A stretch of 64,000 nucleotides of DNA from Diploptera punctata (lineage: Eukaryota > Arthropoda > Insecta > Blattodea > Blaberidae): the NCBI GenBank assembly GCA_030220185.1, contig JASPKZ010002333.1:1364001-1428000 (forward strand), read 5' to 3'. The notes below the pieces were generated by a model, which was given only the letters and a program-made list of their open reading frames with translations, made no database searches and was not told where the DNA came from. The position numbers and the translations under genes are program-made. Shown here in pieces: positions 49,563-52,305 of the stretch. Position 1 is the first letter of the stretch, and each line of letters starts with the position of its first letter.

Positions 49563-52231
49563 ATGTCTGTCTATACCCATACATCCCCACGTGGGACAAA
49601 TGTGTTCCCTTGCGGGAGATATTTAACAAAGCTAATCCATTATAGTTACCGTATTTTATAAGACGCACTCTTTTCTTCGAAAAATTGCCTCCTAAATCCA
49701 GGTGCTTCTTATACTCGAAATTAATATAAAATGTCCAGTGTTTGATTTAAAGTTCCCACCAGTCTTAAAAATGGCAATATATTCGATGCCGCGGAACTAT
49801 CTCTATCTGGCAAAATTTGATTCAACTGGCAGCAGCAGTGCACCGATGCGACGAACATGAGTTGCGGGGATTCACAAGCTGTCTAACGCTGTCTCCCTCC
49901 CGCCCCATCACAAACCCAGAACACTGTCTATCTGCCTATGATGCGTCATTGCAGTCTACGATGTCAGTGAACTTGATCAAATGAATGATGGATGAAACAA
50001 CATTAAATCACTCCGAAGGGAGCTTTAAAACGACATACAATCAAACAAGTATGTCAGTGGATAAAACAGTCGTGGTATAGAGTGAGAGAAGACATTATTG
50101 TTAAATCTTTCAAGAAGTGCTGCGTAAGTAATGCACTCTATGGCAGTGAAGAACATATTATAAACGAAGAGGACAACGATGACGATGAAGAAGAAGAAGA
50201 AGAAGAAGAAAATAAAAGTTCGCATGACGATTTTCAGGGATTTTAAAGATCAGAACGGTTTTATAAACTAAGACTTTTTTAGTCTGGCTTTGCAATTTAA
50301 TAATAAAAATGATAAAAATATTATTTAAAAAAAACCCTTATAGTCCATAAAATACGGTATCTCATTTCAGATGTAAGAGAATAGTAAGTGGTTAGCTCAT
50401 CTCCTCAAAGATACACTTAATAGGCAAAGATAACTGAGGTATTACTTGGATGGGAAAGCTGATTAATTTTTTCTCAGGGGCTCTAAATTTAGGCTTGAGG
50501 TTCTTTTCCACATCTACAATGGAGTAACAGCCCAATGTTGAGCCTTAGCCTCCCCTTTGTTAGGAGTTACTGGACCAAGTTAATTTAGTTAAGATGATTT
50601 CCCAAAGATGTCATCAAATATTACTAGAATGAAGGAGGTCAGTAAATTTTTGCGTAGAGGCTTCTTTATTCAGGCTTAAGGCTATTTTACGAGCCTAAAT
50701 ATTTTGAGACTTAAAGTCCCTCCCAGAAGATTTATCACTTCGATTTTTCTACCCTAGAAATATATCGACTCGGTAGTACGTAGTAGTAATAATTCAGAAT
50801 TAAATTATGTATATACTATACCTTTTTAATACACAAGTGATCTTCTTGGTGATATAATATTAAAATATATATGTAGTCAATATGCCCATTTCACCAATTA
50901 ATGTTTTAAAATGGTCAACAAGTTTCTACAGCCAAGCTGTCATTCTCAAGACCAGATATTGACTGAAGACAGAATTGATAATCATTATCAATTCTGTCTT
51001 CAGTCAATATCTGGTCTTGAGAATGACAGCTTGGCTGTAGAAACTTGTTGACCATTTTAAAACATTAATTGGTGAAATGGGCATATTGACTACATATATA
51101 TTTTAATACTATACCTTCTTTCCTCAAAATCAAAGCTTATTGTTTCAAAATAATGAAACTGAAAATACGTCACAAGGATTATATTAAAGCAAGTTTAAAC
51201 TATTTTGTACTATTTTTAAAAGAATTACGATCTTAAAAAATGTGAATACCATACTATATATTAACATGATTTGGTTATTTTGTCATAATTGAGCTCGTAA
51301 TTTGTTTTATCATTTTTTTAGAATCTAATATTATAAACTTACAGTAACAGCATACTCCATATCCCCTGGCACAAGATCCACTCGAAATTCCTCCGAGACT
51401 TTTACATTCTAACTGGTGATAGCAAGTTCCATTCAATCCTGAACTTGTTACACAGGGATCATTAGGAAACCTTATGATGGTGAACAAACTCAAAACTGAA
51501 AATTAAAATTATGCACATTTACATTATCCCTACTGATTTTCTATATCGGTAACATTTCTACTGTATGCCTGCCACATAAAATATGTAATTTGCAAAAAAA
51601 GGGGCATCTTCTTTCTATTTACTTACCTGCCATAAACTTTTTTTATTTTGTTCTTTTTGAATTTAGATTTTTTAAATTTTAAATATCAATTTGTGAACAT
51701 ATGATGATCATAAAGTGTTTAGCTGTTTTTTATATTTATTCATACAGGTGTACTCAAAATATTCTAACTAAAAATGGATATAAACAAATGAAACTATTAT
51801 TTACTTCTTATGGATTTGTGGTTAGAGCTTCTGACTACAGTTCATGGGGTCCTGGGTTCAATTCCCAGTCAGACCAAAATAATTATTCTTGTGGTTGCCC
51901 ATGGTGTGGAATTTAGGTTAAGTACTCTCCTGACTTTTCATTATCATTTATCACCCATCAAATAATCAGGGTAATGTAACTCCGCCTTCCCGGTGCCCCA
52001 ACCTAAGAAATGGGTTACAATTCCGCCAATACCAGGGGAGAAGGTCATAAATGTTTTAAAAGACGATCTGGTGACATTGGACAAAAACAAAATGATAAAA
52101 ATTGAAATTAATTTTTTAGTTAGAGCATCTATTGTTACATTTGTTTATCTTCACTTTTTAGTTAGAGCATGTAGAGTATAATTTTCTTTTCGAGATTTCA
52201 ATTTGTGATTGTTATGTACAGAAATTTAGTA

Positions 52232-52305
<74 letters not shown>

